From: Lachnospiraceae bacterium
GTDB taxonomy: Bacteria > Bacillota > Clostridia > Lachnospirales > Lachnospiraceae
Reading direction: 5' to 3'
Assembly (NCBI GenBank): GCA_900168235.1
Contig: FUZG01000014.1
Span: forward strand, 1-59,964
DNA length: 59,964 nt
Shown here piece by piece: positions 26,729 to 35,662 of this stretch. The first letter of the stretch is position 1. Each line of letters starts with the position of its first letter. The position numbers were made by a program, and so were the translations under genes. Below the pieces are notes generated by a model. It saw only the letters and a list, made by a program, of their open reading frames with translations, did no database searches and was not told the DNA's origin.

Positions 26729-28063
26729 TCAAAGTTTCATCCAAAGCCTTGAAGCAGCTTCTCTTCCCTCCGCCAAAAGCTGTTCTTCATCTACGTTTAC
26801 AAGTTTCCTATGTCTCATGATCACTTTTCCGTTTATGATCGTTGTATCCGTCATCGATCCGCTGACGCCAAACATTAAATGTCCGTCAATATTGTCTTTA
26901 TTCAGCGGTGTTACAGGGTGATAGTCGACCAGTATCACATCTGCCGGTCTGCCTGCTTCTATGGCGCCGTATTTTTCTCCTATGATCTCCGATGCGATGA
27001 CGGCATTATTTTCAAAGCACATCTTCGCAGCTTCCGCAAATCCCCTGTCCGGCAGCTTTCTATTGTGTTTTTGCAGGATATTTGCAACCTTTAATGATTC
27101 CATCATGTCATTGGTATATCCGTCAGTTCCGAGTCCGACCCGTATTCCCTTATCCATCATTGTGATGATATCAGGCGCTCCGACAGCGTTTCCCATATTT
27201 GATTCAGGATTGTGGATCACTGTTACACCCTTGTCAGCGAGGAGCTCCATGTCATCACAACTCACATGACTGCAATGGACCGCAAAGGAATCTCGGTTCA
27301 GTATCCCTTTATCGATAAGGCGCTTAACTACTGACTTTCCATAGGTTTTCTCGCAGTGCTCTTCGTCATAAAGCCCTTCTGCCACATGAACGTGATAACC
27401 TGCGCCATGTACATTTTTCTGTAAGCACATATCAAGCGTCTCATCGCTTAAGGTAAAGGATGCATGCAGTCCTACAAGACCTTTCAGCATATTACTGTTT
27501 TCCCGGTGAACACGCTCGATAAAGTCCATGTTCTCCGCAATGGAAGCATCCCGCTTATCAAGGCCGTCACGGTCTGACACTTCATAGGCAAGGCACGCAC
27601 GGATTCCAAGTAACTGCAGTGCATCTGCTATACGTCCGAGACTTCCCGTGATCCCGCCGAAGCTCGCATGATGGTCTGAAATAAAGGTAACACCGTTACG
27701 TATGCACTCGATCCCGCATGCTATAGCGCTGTAATAGGTCTCATCCAGCGCCAGATTGCGGTCGATATGCCACCATATCCCGTCCAGTATCTCTAAAAAA
27801 GTCATTGGCGTTTTCCCTGAGAGCGCCATTCCTCTCGAAAACTCACTGTAGATATGCTGGTGTGTATTGATGAATCCCGGCATGATCAGCATACCTTCTG
27901 CATCAATGTATTCCGCATCCTGATATTTACGCAAAAGGAGAGCGTGGTCCCCCGCTTCGAGGACCCGCTCTCCTTCTATGCAAACTGCACCCTTGTCAAA
28001 AAAACGTGATTTTTCATCACGGGTGATAAGTATTCCGTTTCCGATCAGGATCTTTCTGCTCAT
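26729..28063 (-). CDS. ssnA: SsnA-family amidohydrolase
   Basis: A 444-residue metal-dependent hydrolase of the TRZ/ATZ class, the length of E. coli SsnA. Metal and catalytic residues lie in NTHQHIYSEFSRGM, HVHVAEG, VHCSHVS and GLGTDGYTN. It probably deaminates or ring-opens a purine-derived heterocycle as part of the cluster; the precise substrate is not set by sequence. The start at 28063 follows AGGAGG with 8-bp spacing; the frame runs to 28084 but earlier starts are too near the ribosome binding site. It begins 21 bp behind the tetR stop codon. Confidence 0.9.
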   Translation of the reverse strand: MSRKILIGNGILITRDEKSRFFDKGAVCIEGERVLEAGDHALLLRKYQDAEYIDAEGMLIMPGFINTHQHIYSEFSRGMALSGKTPMTFLEILDGIWWHIDRNLALDETYYSAIACGIECIRNGVTFISDHHASFGGITGSLGRIADALQLLGIRACLAYEVSDRDGLDKRDASIAENMDFIERVHRENSNMLKGLVGLHASFTLSDETLDMCLQKNVHGAGYHVHVAEGLYDEEHCEKTYGKSVVKRLIDKGILNRDSFAVHCSHVSCDDMELLADKGVTVIHNPESNMGNAVGAPDIITMMDKGIRVGLGTDGYTNDMMESLKVANILQKHNRKLPDRGFAEAAKMCFENNAVIASEIIGEKYGAIEAGRPADVILVDYHPVTPLNKDNIDGHLMFGVSGSMTDTTIINGKVIMRHRKLVNVDEEQLLAEGREAASRLWMKL

Positions 28064-28084
28064 ACGCATTTCCTCCTGTATCAC

Positions 28085-28690
28085 TTACCTGTATTTTTCA
28101 ACCTGACTCAATAACAATTCCTTACCAACTTCAAAGTACTTATCAAGATCAAAAATCTCTTCATCTGCAAGATACTGCAGCGTCGCTCCTTCAAGCATGG
28201 AAACAAAATGAATCGGAAGATATTCGAGCTTTTCTTCCGGCAATGCAGGAACGTACTTTTGAAGCATGTTCCGTATCTCCTGCCTCCATTCCCTGAATGA
28301 ATGTGATAATTCCTGCTGTGTGGATGCAGTAAGCCTGCTCTGTATCCAGAAATCTATCTCTGCATAATCATATTTCTTTTCGTTTTTTATAAACTGCTTT
28401 TTCTGACCGATAAAAAGATCAAGTCCCGCTTCCAGAGTGTCTTCCGAGTTTTTCTGAAGCTCTGTACGTATCTCAAGGCTTCGTACCCTGACTCTCTTCA
28501 GCACAGCCATCAAAAGATCAGTTTTTGTTTTGAAATAATAATGCAGATTGGACTGGATCATATCAGCTTCTTCTGCAATGAGACGCATCCTTGTACCGCT
28601 GATAGTATGCTTCTCAATGGTGTCCAGTGCTGCATCTATGATCTTTCCTTCTGCGATCATGTTCTTTTTTAGCTTTTTCTCAGGATCCAT
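28085..28690 (-). CDS. TetR-family transcriptional regulator
   Basis: A 201-residue regulator with the TetR N-terminal DNA-binding helices (GTRMRLIAEEADMIQSNLHYYFKTKTDLL, read as two pieces around the turn) and an all-helical ligand domain. The start at 28690 has GGTGGAG directly upstream; a longer frame overlaps guaD and has no ribosome binding site. Placed between guaD and ssnA, it probably controls its own operon and the importer through the matching palindromes at 30085-30106 and 24983-25005, with a purine-like ligand as inducer. Ligand and sites are inference. Confidence 0.9.
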   Translation of the reverse strand: MDPEKKLKKNMIAEGKIIDAALDTIEKHTISGTRMRLIAEEADMIQSNLHYYFKTKTDLLMAVLKRVRVRSLEIRTELQKNSEDTLEAGLDLFIGQKKQFIKNEKKYDYAEIDFWIQSRLTASTQQELSHSFREWRQEIRNMLQKYVPALPEEKLEYLPIHFVSMLEGATLQYLADEEIFDLDKYFEVGKELLLSQVEKYR

Positions 28691-28701
28691 ACTCTCCACC
28701 C

Positions 28702-29979
28702 TTAAATAATCTTTTGTCCTGATACATACTTGGACTTTATGCTGCACTCTCCTGAAAGATAGATCATCCTCTCAGCTCTCTCCTGAATAGTGAGCTTTCT
28801 CATGCTCCTGAGCCCGCTGTCATCGATCACAAGAGCATCAAATTCATATCCCGGAAGGAAACTTCCTGTTTTTCCAAAGTAGCTTCCGCCTCCAAGGGTT
28901 GCCATATAGAAAGCATCGCCGAACTGAAGCGGCTTTACATCCTGATCCACGTGTCTCCAGTACATTTTTGAAACCTGAATAGAGTGGACCATAGCCTGAA
29001 CAAGAGAAAGCGACGCACCTCCGGCAACATCACTTCCAAGACCGATATTCACGCCCTCATCAAGGAATTTTCTTACAGGAGCGATCCCTGATGCGATATT
29101 CAGGTTTGAATCCGGGCAGTGAGCAATATATGTGTGATGCTTTTTCAAGAGCTCCAGCTCTTCACCGTCAGTATATACGCAGTGCGCCATTACTGCGGGA
29201 TGCTCCTCGTCACCAAGCGTATTGAAAAGAGCATACGCATCGCCGTAATTCTTAGATGCAGGAACAAGCTCTTTGACCCATGCGATCTCTGACGGATTTT
29301 CAGAAAGATGGGACTGTACACGAAGTCCCTGTTCCTCTGCGATCACACCAAGCTCTTTCATCAGCTCATCACTGCATGAGGGTATAAAACGGGGTGTCAG
29401 TATCGGCATAGTTCTCTGATATCTGCCCTTGATATACTGAAGCCACTGTCTGGTATCTGCGGCAGCTGTCTCAGCGTCCTTTTCAGAAAGTGCAGGAGAA
29501 CCATTCCTATCCATATTGACCTTACCCACGTATGTAACGAGTCCGGTCTCTTCCAGCTTGTCCATCAGTATCTCTGTCGCTTCCCTGTGGAGCGTCGCAA
29601 AGATACATGCTCTGGTGGTAAAGCTCTTCTTTAAGTCCTCAGTAAAGATCGAATATGCTTTATCCGCGTATTCCTTATCCTCGTAATGAGCTTCCTCGGG
29701 AAAAGCATTTTCATTAAGCCAGTCCAGAAGCTCCATATCCATTCCTAGCCCGCGATATGTGTACTGGGGCGCATGGACATGCAGATCGGTCATTCCGGGG
29801 ATTATGAGTTTTCCGCTATGATCTTCCAGCGGAAAGCCTTTATACTTCTCAGGTAATTCGGTAAAAACTCCCTCGCATTTACCGTCAGCACATACCACGA
29901 AAGAATCAGGCACTGTATGAACTTTTCTGTCCTCAGAGCAAAAAAGAACATCACCCTTTAATACAAAATTTTTAACCAA
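28702..29979 (-). CDS. guaD: Guanine deaminase
   Basis: A protein of about 425 residues of the TRZ/ATZ amidohydrolases with guanine deaminase marks: TDLHVHAPQY, then a RGLGMDMELLDWLNE segment, HLSENPSEI, the HCVYT and CPDSNLNIASG regions and IGLGSDVAGG. It converts guanine to xanthine and ammonia in the cytoplasm, feeding xanthine either to Xpt or to breakdown. No ATG lies at the expected place: TTG at 29979 fits the family N-terminus and lies 12 bp behind AAAGGA. A GTG at 30009 is a weaker choice. It is the first gene of the guaD-tetR-ssnA-ygfK operon. Confidence 0.93.
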   Translation of the reverse strand: MVKNFVLKGDVLFCSEDRKVHTVPDSFVVCADGKCEGVFTELPEKYKGFPLEDHSGKLIIPGMTDLHVHAPQYTYRGLGMDMELLDWLNENAFPEEAHYEDKEYADKAYSIFTEDLKKSFTTRACIFATLHREATEILMDKLEETGLVTYVGKVNMDRNGSPALSEKDAETAAADTRQWLQYIKGRYQRTMPILTPRFIPSCSDELMKELGVIAEEQGLRVQSHLSENPSEIAWVKELVPASKNYGDAYALFNTLGDEEHPAVMAHCVYTDGEELELLKKHHTYIAHCPDSNLNIASGIAPVRKFLDEGVNIGLGSDVAGGASLSLVQAMVHSIQVSKMYWRHVDQDVKPLQFGDAFYMATLGGGSYFGKTGSFLPGYEFDALVIDDSGLRSMRKLTIQERAERMIYLSGECSIKSKYVSGQKII

Positions 29980-30012
29980 TAACGTGCCACATCCTTTCTC
30001 TTTTACCACGTA

Positions 30013-30055
30013 AACGGGGCTTTAAGAAAAATTACTTTTTACTTAAAGCCCCGTT
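30013..30055 (-). promoter_or_regulatory. Strong leader hairpin before guanine deaminase
   Basis: A perfect 14-bp stem AACGGGGCTTTAAG / CTTAAAGCCCCGTT continues, after one bulged U, through five A-U pairs to a GUAA tetraloop (43 nt in total). It is transcribed from the promoter at 30071 and ends some 15 nt before the ribosome binding site. No U-tract follows on either strand, so it is not a normal terminator. An mRNA-stabilising or protein-binding role is possible. Confidence 0.7.
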
Positions 30056-30070
30056 GCATCGTACAACTAT

Positions 30071-30106
30071 ATTATAATTTTAAAAATTTGACCAGTCAAT
30101 CAAATT
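30071..30106 (-). promoter_or_regulatory. guaD promoter with overlapping TetR-type operator
   Basis: A -10 TATAAT (30071-30076) and -35 TTGACT (30094-30099) are separated by 17 bp. An operator-like inverted repeat, AATTTGA and TCAAATT arms around TTGACTGG (30085-30106), covers the -35, so binding would block the polymerase. Confidence 0.75.
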
Positions 30107-30124
30107 TTGTACATAAAGCGCTGT

Positions 30125-30697
30125 TTAACGGAAGAAAATCTGTCCGTCGTCAGTCATCTTATCTACGATAGCAAGGGATGTTACCTCGTAACCGCGCTCA
30201 CGGAGATAGTCTCCGCCTTCCTGGAAGCCCTTTTCGATACAGATACCGATTCCGCAGACCTTTGCCTCAGCCTGCTCACAGATATCGATAAGACCTCTCA
30301 TAGCCTTACCTACAGCAAGGAAATCATCTACCAGAAGAACTCTGTCATCCGCATTTAAGAACTTCTTTGCAAGGGTAACAGTATAATCTCTGTCATAAGT
30401 GAAGGAATGAACAACCGATGTATAAACATCACCATCGATATTCTTGCTCTTTGCCTTCTTTGCAAAAACAACCGGCACATGGAACCATCTGGCAACTGCA
30501 CATGCGATAGCGATACCTGATGCTTCTACTGTCACAATTCTTGTAATACCTGAATCCTTATATTTTTCATAAAAGGCTTTTCCGATCTCATCGAGGAGCT
30601 CTACATCGATCTGATGATTGAGGAAATTATCTACCTTTAAGATGTTGCCCGGACGAACCTGTCCATCGTTTTTAATGCGGTCTTCAAGAAATTTCAT
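30125..30697 (-). CDS. xpt: Xanthine phosphoribosyltransferase
   Basis: A 190-residue type I phosphoribosyltransferase, the usual Xpt length. It has the N-terminal KFLEDRI, the [10 protein letters not shown] loop and the PRPP motif [13 protein letters not shown]. It converts xanthine and PRPP to XMP for purine salvage. It is a single gene with its own promoter, just upstream of guaD. The leader is about 35 nt, too short for the purine riboswitch found before xpt in Bacillus. Confidence 0.95.
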   Translation of the reverse strand: MKFLEDRIKNDGQVRPGNILKVDNFLNHQIDVELLDEIGKAFYEKYKDSGITRIVTVEASGIAIACAVARWFHVPVVFAKKAKSKNIDGDVYTSVVHSFTYDRDYTVTLAKKFLNADDRVLLVDDFLAVGKAMRGLIDICEQAEAKVCGIGICIEKGFQEGGDYLRERGYEVTSLAIVDKMTDDGQIFFR

Positions 30698-30736
30698 AGA
30701 ATGATCCCTTTCTTATCTTTGGAATTGATTGAATTT

Positions 30737-30765
30737 ATTATAATACAGAATATTCTCTCTGTCAG
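30737..30765 (-). promoter_or_regulatory. xpt promoter
   Basis: A -35 CTGACA (30760-30765) and a -10 TATAAT (30737-30742) are separated by 17 bp. The GGGA ribosome binding site precedes the ATG at 30697. Confidence 0.7.
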
Positions 30766-30789
30766 GGTCAAAAGTTTTTTCGATCAAAA

Positions 30790-31953
30790 TTAACCCTTGT
30801 TTTCTTCGGTAAGAAGCTTATAAAGAGTGGGATTTACATTAAATTCTTTCATCGCGCTCTCTACTTCCTCAAGCGCTTTCTTTCTCGCAAGAGGGAGAGC
30901 CGGCTTTTTCACTGCACGGATCAGGATATTTTTTGGCGTATGCTCAAAATCTATAAATTCCAAAAGCTGCGTCCTGTAACCCGCATATGTAAGCATATTT
31001 CCGCGGATAGAATCGGTCAAAAGTGCTGCGAAACGTTCCTGAACGATGCCGAATCTGGTGAGTACAGAGAGATTTTCCGTACTCATCTGCTGATTCAGCT
31101 CATGCTGGCAGCAGGGAACAGAAAAAATCATCTTTGCGCCCCACGAAACAGCATTATACAGCGCAAAATCAGTTGCCGTGTCGCATGCATGGAGTGTGAT
31201 CACCATATCTACATCGAAAGGACAATCGTAGCCGTTTATATCACCGAGCTCAAAGCGAAGTCCCTTGTAGCCGTACTTTTCCGCAGCGATGTTGCACTTC
31301 TTTATAACATCAGCTTTGAGATCAAGTCCTATGATATTTGCTTCGATGCCCCGTATCTCCGTAAGGTAATAGTAAACAATAAACGTGAGATATGACTTTC
31401 CGCATCCGAAGTCGATTATGTTTAATTTTTTTAGATTCCGCTCACGAATGGTATCATCGATTATCTCGATAAAGCGGTTTATCTGGCGATACTTGTCATA
31501 CATGGAGCGGACTACTTTTCCGTCCTTTGTAAAAATACCCATGTCAATAAGAGGCTCGATCATCCTGCCTTCTTCAAGGATATAGTTCTTTTTACGGTTG
31601 TGCTCTCCTGCACTTTTGTTTTCAGCCTGCTTTTCGGGAGAAAGCTTCTTTGAAGCAAAGAACACCTTTCCCTTTTTGCTTATCTTTATGGCAGATTCGC
31701 TTGTATCAGACCAGGCATTTAGCTGCATGAAACTGTCATTCATGAGCGCGGCGCATCGTTCTGCCGCCTCATCACCGGAAACATTTTCATGAAAAACCTG
31801 CTTTTCTGTGTATTTTGCGATCTGATAATAGTCTTTTACGGGAGAAACCGTTATCTTACGAAGCTCTCCTGATTTTGATGAGGGCTTACTGATAACGAGC
31901 TTCTGTACTTTTTCCTTAAAAATCTCCGAAATATAATTCTCTAATTCACTCAA
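30790..31953 (-). CDS. METTL25/Methyltransf_32-like SAM methyltransferase
   Basis: A 387-residue protein. An N-terminal basic region (1-120) is followed by a class I SAM-binding domain with DFGCGKSYL (181-189), GLDLKADVI, and the THACD-like TLHACDTA (253-260) and SVPCCQHE motifs that mark the Methyltransf_32 family shared with eukaryotic METTL25. Related bacterial proteins are of unknown substrate. It stands upstream of xpt in the same direction but xpt has its own promoter, so a functional link is not implied. Confidence 0.85.
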   Translation of the reverse strand: MSELENYISEIFKEKVQKLVISKPSSKSGELRKITVSPVKDYYQIAKYTEKQVFHENVSGDEAAERCAALMNDSFMQLNAWSDTSESAIKISKKGKVFFASKKLSPEKQAENKSAGEHNRKKNYILEEGRMIEPLIDMGIFTKDGKVVRSMYDKYRQINRFIEIIDDTIRERNLKKLNIIDFGCGKSYLTFIVYYYLTEIRGIEANIIGLDLKADVIKKCNIAAEKYGYKGLRFELGDINGYDCPFDVDMVITLHACDTATDFALYNAVSWGAKMIFSVPCCQHELNQQMSTENLSVLTRFGIVQERFAALLTDSIRGNMLTYAGYRTQLLEFIDFEHTPKNILIRAVKKPALPLARKKALEEVESAMKEFNVNPTLYKLLTEENKG

Positions 31954-31991
31954 AACTTCTACTCCTGTGCATTAGATCAAAACTATTTTGG

Positions 31992-33584
31992 TCAAAACTT
32001 TGCGTAGATCATTCCTGCTTTATCATATCCGCTTCCGTACGCGCCGAAAAGGATAACTATGATGAGCATTGCATACCACATGGACCATCTCATCCACCGG
32101 GGCAAAGCTTCAAACTTTTCGCGCAAAGGATATCCGCTTTCCTTTATGATGCCGTATATCACGATAACGATAAATGATATCAGCACTGTCCAGTAATCAT
32201 ATCTGTCCAGTCCAAAGGAACCAAAGTGCTTGATAAGCTTATGAGGCTTGAACTTCACAAAGATCATCCTGAACATCTCGAAGCCTGTTTCCAGCGTATC
32301 CGCGCGGAAGAACATTTCTCCGATGATAACGATAAAGGTAAGCTTTATAAACCTGAATATCCTGACGCATCTGCTCTCTTCCGTAAGCTTCAGCTTTGTA
32401 AGAAGATTCAGGAACGGTTTCTCAATGATATTCTCTATAAAGATCAGTGTAAAGTAGTAAATTCCATAAAAAATATAGGTCCATTTAGGTCCGTGCCACA
32501 GACCGTTGGAGATCCACACGCAGAATATAGCGATCGTAGGACCGGCAAAATGACTGACGGTCTTTCCAAAAATATTCTTAATCTTCTTGGTGAGCTTCAT
32601 GACGGGTTTAGACACCGATACGGGATAGAAAATATAATCCCTGAAAAATGTACCAAGAGTGATATGCCATCTATGCCAGAAATCAGATGCATTTTTCGCA
32701 AAGAAAGGCTGCTTAAAGTTCTCTGCAAGCTCGATGCCGAAAATCCTTGCGCTTCCTATAACGATATCAATGGAACCCGAAAAGTCCATGTACTCCTGCA
32801 CGGTAAATATAACTGCTCCGAAAAGCGCAACAGAACCGCATTTCTCATGCCATTTATAAACAGAATCAACTGCCGGAGCGAGGTGATCTGCTATCATCAG
32901 CTTCTTAAAGACACCTAGAAAGATTCGCTGATAGCCGAGTGTCAGATTTTCATAGCTTATGCCCCTGCCTGAGAAAAGAGAAACAGCATCATCTCCGTAG
33001 CGGGTTATGGGTCCCTCAACTATCTTCGGGAAAAATCCCATATAAAGAGCAATGTGGTCGATGGCAGGATCAGCCTTTATATCTTCCCTGTAAACATCCG
33101 TTAAGTACGATATCGCTTCAAGCGTATAGTAGGAAATACCGAGCGGTATCGCGAGATTCAGCATTTTCCAGTCGAAGGGAATATGAAGGATCTGCGTCAC
33201 ACGGACAATGTTCAGTCCCATGAAATCCAGGTATTTCAGTATAAAAAGAACCAGAAGCAACGACAGGATACCTGTTACGAGCACTCTAAGCTTGCGCTTT
33301 TTCTTTTCCTTACGCTTATATTCTTTATTATCAGAAATCTTCTGAATCTGAAGAGCCATGAACCATGTCCAGATGACTTCTAAAATGTGTATCAGGAAAA
33401 GCCATCCGCTCAGGGTTATGAAATAGAACCAGCTTGCAAGTAAAAGTACTTTACTGCGGTGTTTCTCTCCTGCTGCCTGATAGAGAATGAGAACCACCGG
33501 AAGGAAAAGGGCAAAATAGATCCAGCTCGCATAGGAAGGATCCCACCACATAGTTATGCATTTAATAAATAATTCCGGTGTCAT
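31992..33584 (-). CDS. MBOAT-family O-acyltransferase (AlgI/DltB-like)
   Basis: A 530-residue polytopic membrane protein with about 11 hydrophobic segments. Family marks are YYTLEAISYLTDVYR (151-165), DFWHRWHITL (301-310, H307) and the near-invariant GLWHGPKWTY with catalytic H364. It transfers an acyl group across the membrane to an exported polymer, as AlgI or DltB do. It overlaps the SGNH gene by 4 bp, forming a two-gene unit. No D-alanine ligase or carrier (dltA, dltC) is near, so acetylation of a cell-surface glycan is likelier than teichoic acid alanylation. Confidence 0.93.
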   Translation of the reverse strand: MTPELFIKCITMWWDPSYASWIYFALFLPVVLILYQAAGEKHRSKVLLLASWFYFITLSGWLFLIHILEVIWTWFMALQIQKISDNKEYKRKEKKKRKLRVLVTGILSLLLVLFILKYLDFMGLNIVRVTQILHIPFDWKMLNLAIPLGISYYTLEAISYLTDVYREDIKADPAIDHIALYMGFFPKIVEGPITRYGDDAVSLFSGRGISYENLTLGYQRIFLGVFKKLMIADHLAPAVDSVYKWHEKCGSVALFGAVIFTVQEYMDFSGSIDIVIGSARIFGIELAENFKQPFFAKNASDFWHRWHITLGTFFRDYIFYPVSVSKPVMKLTKKIKNIFGKTVSHFAGPTIAIFCVWISNGLWHGPKWTYIFYGIYYFTLIFIENIIEKPFLNLLTKLKLTEESRCVRIFRFIKLTFIVIIGEMFFRADTLETGFEMFRMIFVKFKPHKLIKHFGSFGLDRYDYWTVLISFIVIVIYGIIKESGYPLREKFEALPRWMRWSMWYAMLIIVILFGAYGSGYDKAGMIYAKF

Positions 33585-34552
33585 TCGTAAACTTCAAACT
33601 CCTCGTTGTCTTTTAGCCAGTCGGCATAAGCCTCTTCACCGTAGTGGTTCGGAAGCCTGTAATTTTCCATAAGGTATTTGCCCATAAATGAGCTCGCCTT
33701 TTTAGAACCTGAAAAGGACAGATGATTTCCGCCGTCCATGGTATCTTTATTCCAGTCGATTTCCATTTCTTCCAGATGCAGATTCATATCTACAAAAGGA
33801 ATGTCATGGGCATCTGCATATTCCTGAAGAATATTGTGACGAGCCCACGTCCAGCTTCCCGGAGTCGGAGCTGCCGTAAGGACAAGAGGAACCTTCTTTT
33901 CCTCGCAGAAAATCCTGAATTTTTCCAGGTATTCCATACTGTCATCACCTATGGATATATTTTCTTCTCTATTCATGTAATCCGCAGGTCCTGTGTAGGG
34001 CACGGCAAGATCCGTCTTGATAAATCCACGGAGCGGATGCTCGATACGAAGATCCGGGTCTTTCCTGCGCCATTCGGATGTGGTAAATGACTTATAAAAA
34101 ATATGGTAGTGAAAAATTGGGAAAATATCCTCGATCAGATTCGTAGGAAGTGCATAGTTATCCTTGTGTGGATCCGCATCTGAGAAAATAGCATCTGCCT
34201 CCAGGACTACCACCTTCGGTTCCTGCGTTTCAAATGCTGCCTTTGTCAGCTCCAGCGCATCACATAAACGGAGAGCGCTCTCACTCATGCAGTATGAGCT
34301 GATACCTTGTTCCATATACAGCTGAAGAGGTGAAAAAGTGCTGTATACTTCACTGTTTCCGGCAAAAATGACGTCGATGGTGTTTTCTTTTTCTTTTGAA
34401 AAAGATTGAAGCTTCTGCTTTACCTGAACGATATTGTAGACTTCGCCATAGTCCGGTTTTACCGCGATCGACAAAACCACGAGTATTATTACAAAAAGTA
34501 CCGCAAACAGTACTCCTCTGAATTTTTTATTTTCCATTCTTGATTTAAACAT
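33581..34552 (-). CDS. Membrane-anchored SGNH/DltD-AlgX-like protein
   Basis: A protein of about 323 residues with one N-terminal membrane anchor (about 12-32) and an extracytoplasmic SGNH-type domain. The Ser lies in FAGNSEVYS (near residue 67) and the Asp/His pair in GGNHLSFSGS (near 285). It partners the MBOAT protein by moving the acyl group onto the polymer. ATG 34552 follows GGAGAG; ATG 34537 is possible. A TATAAT lies only 9 bp before 34552, so the leader may be extremely short. Confidence 0.85.
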   Translation of the reverse strand: MFKSRMENKKFRGVLFAVLFVIILVVLSIAVKPDYGEVYNIVQVKQKLQSFSKEKENTIDVIFAGNSEVYSTFSPLQLYMEQGISSYCMSESALRLCDALELTKAAFETQEPKVVVLEADAIFSDADPHKDNYALPTNLIEDIFPIFHYHIFYKSFTTSEWRRKDPDLRIEHPLRGFIKTDLAVPYTGPADYMNREENISIGDDSMEYLEKFRIFCEEKKVPLVLTAAPTPGSWTWARHNILQEYADAHDIPFVDMNLHLEEMEIDWNKDTMDGGNHLSFSGSKKASSFMGKYLMENYRLPNHYGEEAYADWLKDNEEFEVYE

Positions 34553-34663
34553 AGCTCTCCGATTATAGCACGGAAACACCGAAAATAGTAGATTCTTAAA
34601 AAATAATAAGCTGATATCTGGTTACTGTTCAGAGGCAAACTGCGCACTACGCTCCGCACACCT

Positions 34664-34698
34664 AAAAACCCATGAGCAATAATATGCACATGGGTTTT
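34664..34698 (-). terminator. Terminator of the BMC-eutP operon
   Basis: On the minus strand AAAACCCATG..CATGGGTTTTT closes a hairpin that overlaps the eutP stop codon and ends in a U-tract. Confidence 0.85.
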
Positions 34699-35221
34699 AA
34701 AGTGAAATAATATTCATTTTTTCGGGAATCGCTTCCCATTCGCTTAATCCCAGCCTCTGTCGTTCCAGAGCCTCTTCAAATGATATTTTGGGAAGATCTT
34801 CCTTTAGATAGGCTATCAGTTCATCAATGCCTTCACGGCTTTTATTATTTACTTCAAAAATCCTCTCACAGCCTGCATTTTCCATCCATTGCCTTATCAT
34901 AGGCACATTGGCGTATGGTGAATCTGTCTTTGTGATGATCCCTATGATCGGACGCTGTATGAAAGTATGAAGACTCGGTCCAAAAAGATTGTATGGTTCA
35001 TCTGCCGCCTGAACTACAGCTATCACATCCGCTTCAAAAGAAAAGCACGCAAGACCCGCACCAAAACACTTTGATTCTGCATATTCTCCCGGCGAATCTA
35101 TCATGTCATCCCCGGTATTTGTGTACTGGGTCTTTATATAACGAAGTTCCTCTCCCTTTAACGCCTGTGTCAGAGAAGTTTTTCCGGCTTCACTCCGTCC
35201 CATCAAAAATAGCTTTTTCAT
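34697..35221 (-). CDS. eutP: EutP/PduV-family small GTPase-like protein
   Basis: A protein of about 174 residues with the P-loop GRSEAGKTSL at the N-terminus, a TGDDMIDSPGEY switch II equivalent and the ITKTD guanine-specificity motif. EutP/PduV proteins accompany bacterial microcompartment genes and may place compartments in the cell or act as acetate-related kinases. It is the third gene of a small operon with two shell proteins. The start is the Met just before KKLFLMG; GAGGAG lies 14 bp upstream, rather far, so translational coupling to the gene at 35232 is likely. Confidence 0.88.
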   Translation of the reverse strand: MKKLFLMGRSEAGKTSLTQALKGEELRYIKTQYTNTGDDMIDSPGEYAESKCFGAGLACFSFEADVIAVVQAADEPYNLFGPSLHTFIQRPIIGIITKTDSPYANVPMIRQWMENAGCERIFEVNNKSREGIDELIAYLKEDLPKISFEEALERQRLGLSEWEAIPEKMNIISL

Positions 35222-35231
35222 ACTATAACTT

Positions 35232-35651
35232 TTAACTCCTCTGAACCCTGCACGTGCGGAAATTGAGCTCATCACGGAAAAATCTCACAACTTCCTCAAC
35301 CGAGCACTGAACATCCGCAAGGCGTCCTGTAATGATAAGCGTCCCGCAAAATCTGTCCATAAAACCGATCTCTACATTGCCTGATTTCATGGCGATATCC
35401 GCTGCAACGACTGTTGCTTCCCAGGGCGTGAACTTTATGATGCCTATGGATTCACCGATGTGATCCTCTCCCTCGTGCACTCCGATATGAAGTCCGAGAT
35501 TATGATAAACACTCTCGTCCACAGGATTCATTATGTGAGCAAGGCACACTTCACGTCCCGGAACCCTGACACGGGTCATTCGCAGAGTCTTCCCCTTCAG
35601 GTTTTCAAAATCATCATGAAATACTTTTTCAAGCAGTTCTTCCTTTGTCAT
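35232..35651 (-). CDS. BMC-domain shell protein, EutS/PduU type (with N-terminal extension)
   Basis: A 139-residue circularly permuted BMC protein. After about 25 extra N-terminal residues it follows the EutS pattern: VCLAHIMNP, GIIKFTPWEATVVAADIA, FMDRFCGTLIITG and a VVRFFRDELNF helix. Such proteins form hexamers with a small beta-barrel cap in microcompartment shells. It is paralogous to the gene at 35663 just upstream (11 bp). Confidence 0.9.
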   Translation of the reverse strand: MTKEELLEKVFHDDFENLKGKTLRMTRVRVPGREVCLAHIMNPVDESVYHNLGLHIGVHEGEDHIGESIGIIKFTPWEATVVAADIAMKSGNVEIGFMDRFCGTLIITGRLADVQCSVEEVVRFFRDELNFRTCRVQRS

Positions 35652-35662
35652 AAGATCACTCC

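Noticed and set aside
30698-30789. Purine riboswitch upstream of xpt
   Set aside because: The promoter leaves a leader of about 35 nt, and no aptamer core is present; the importer and guaD leaders were also read without finding one.
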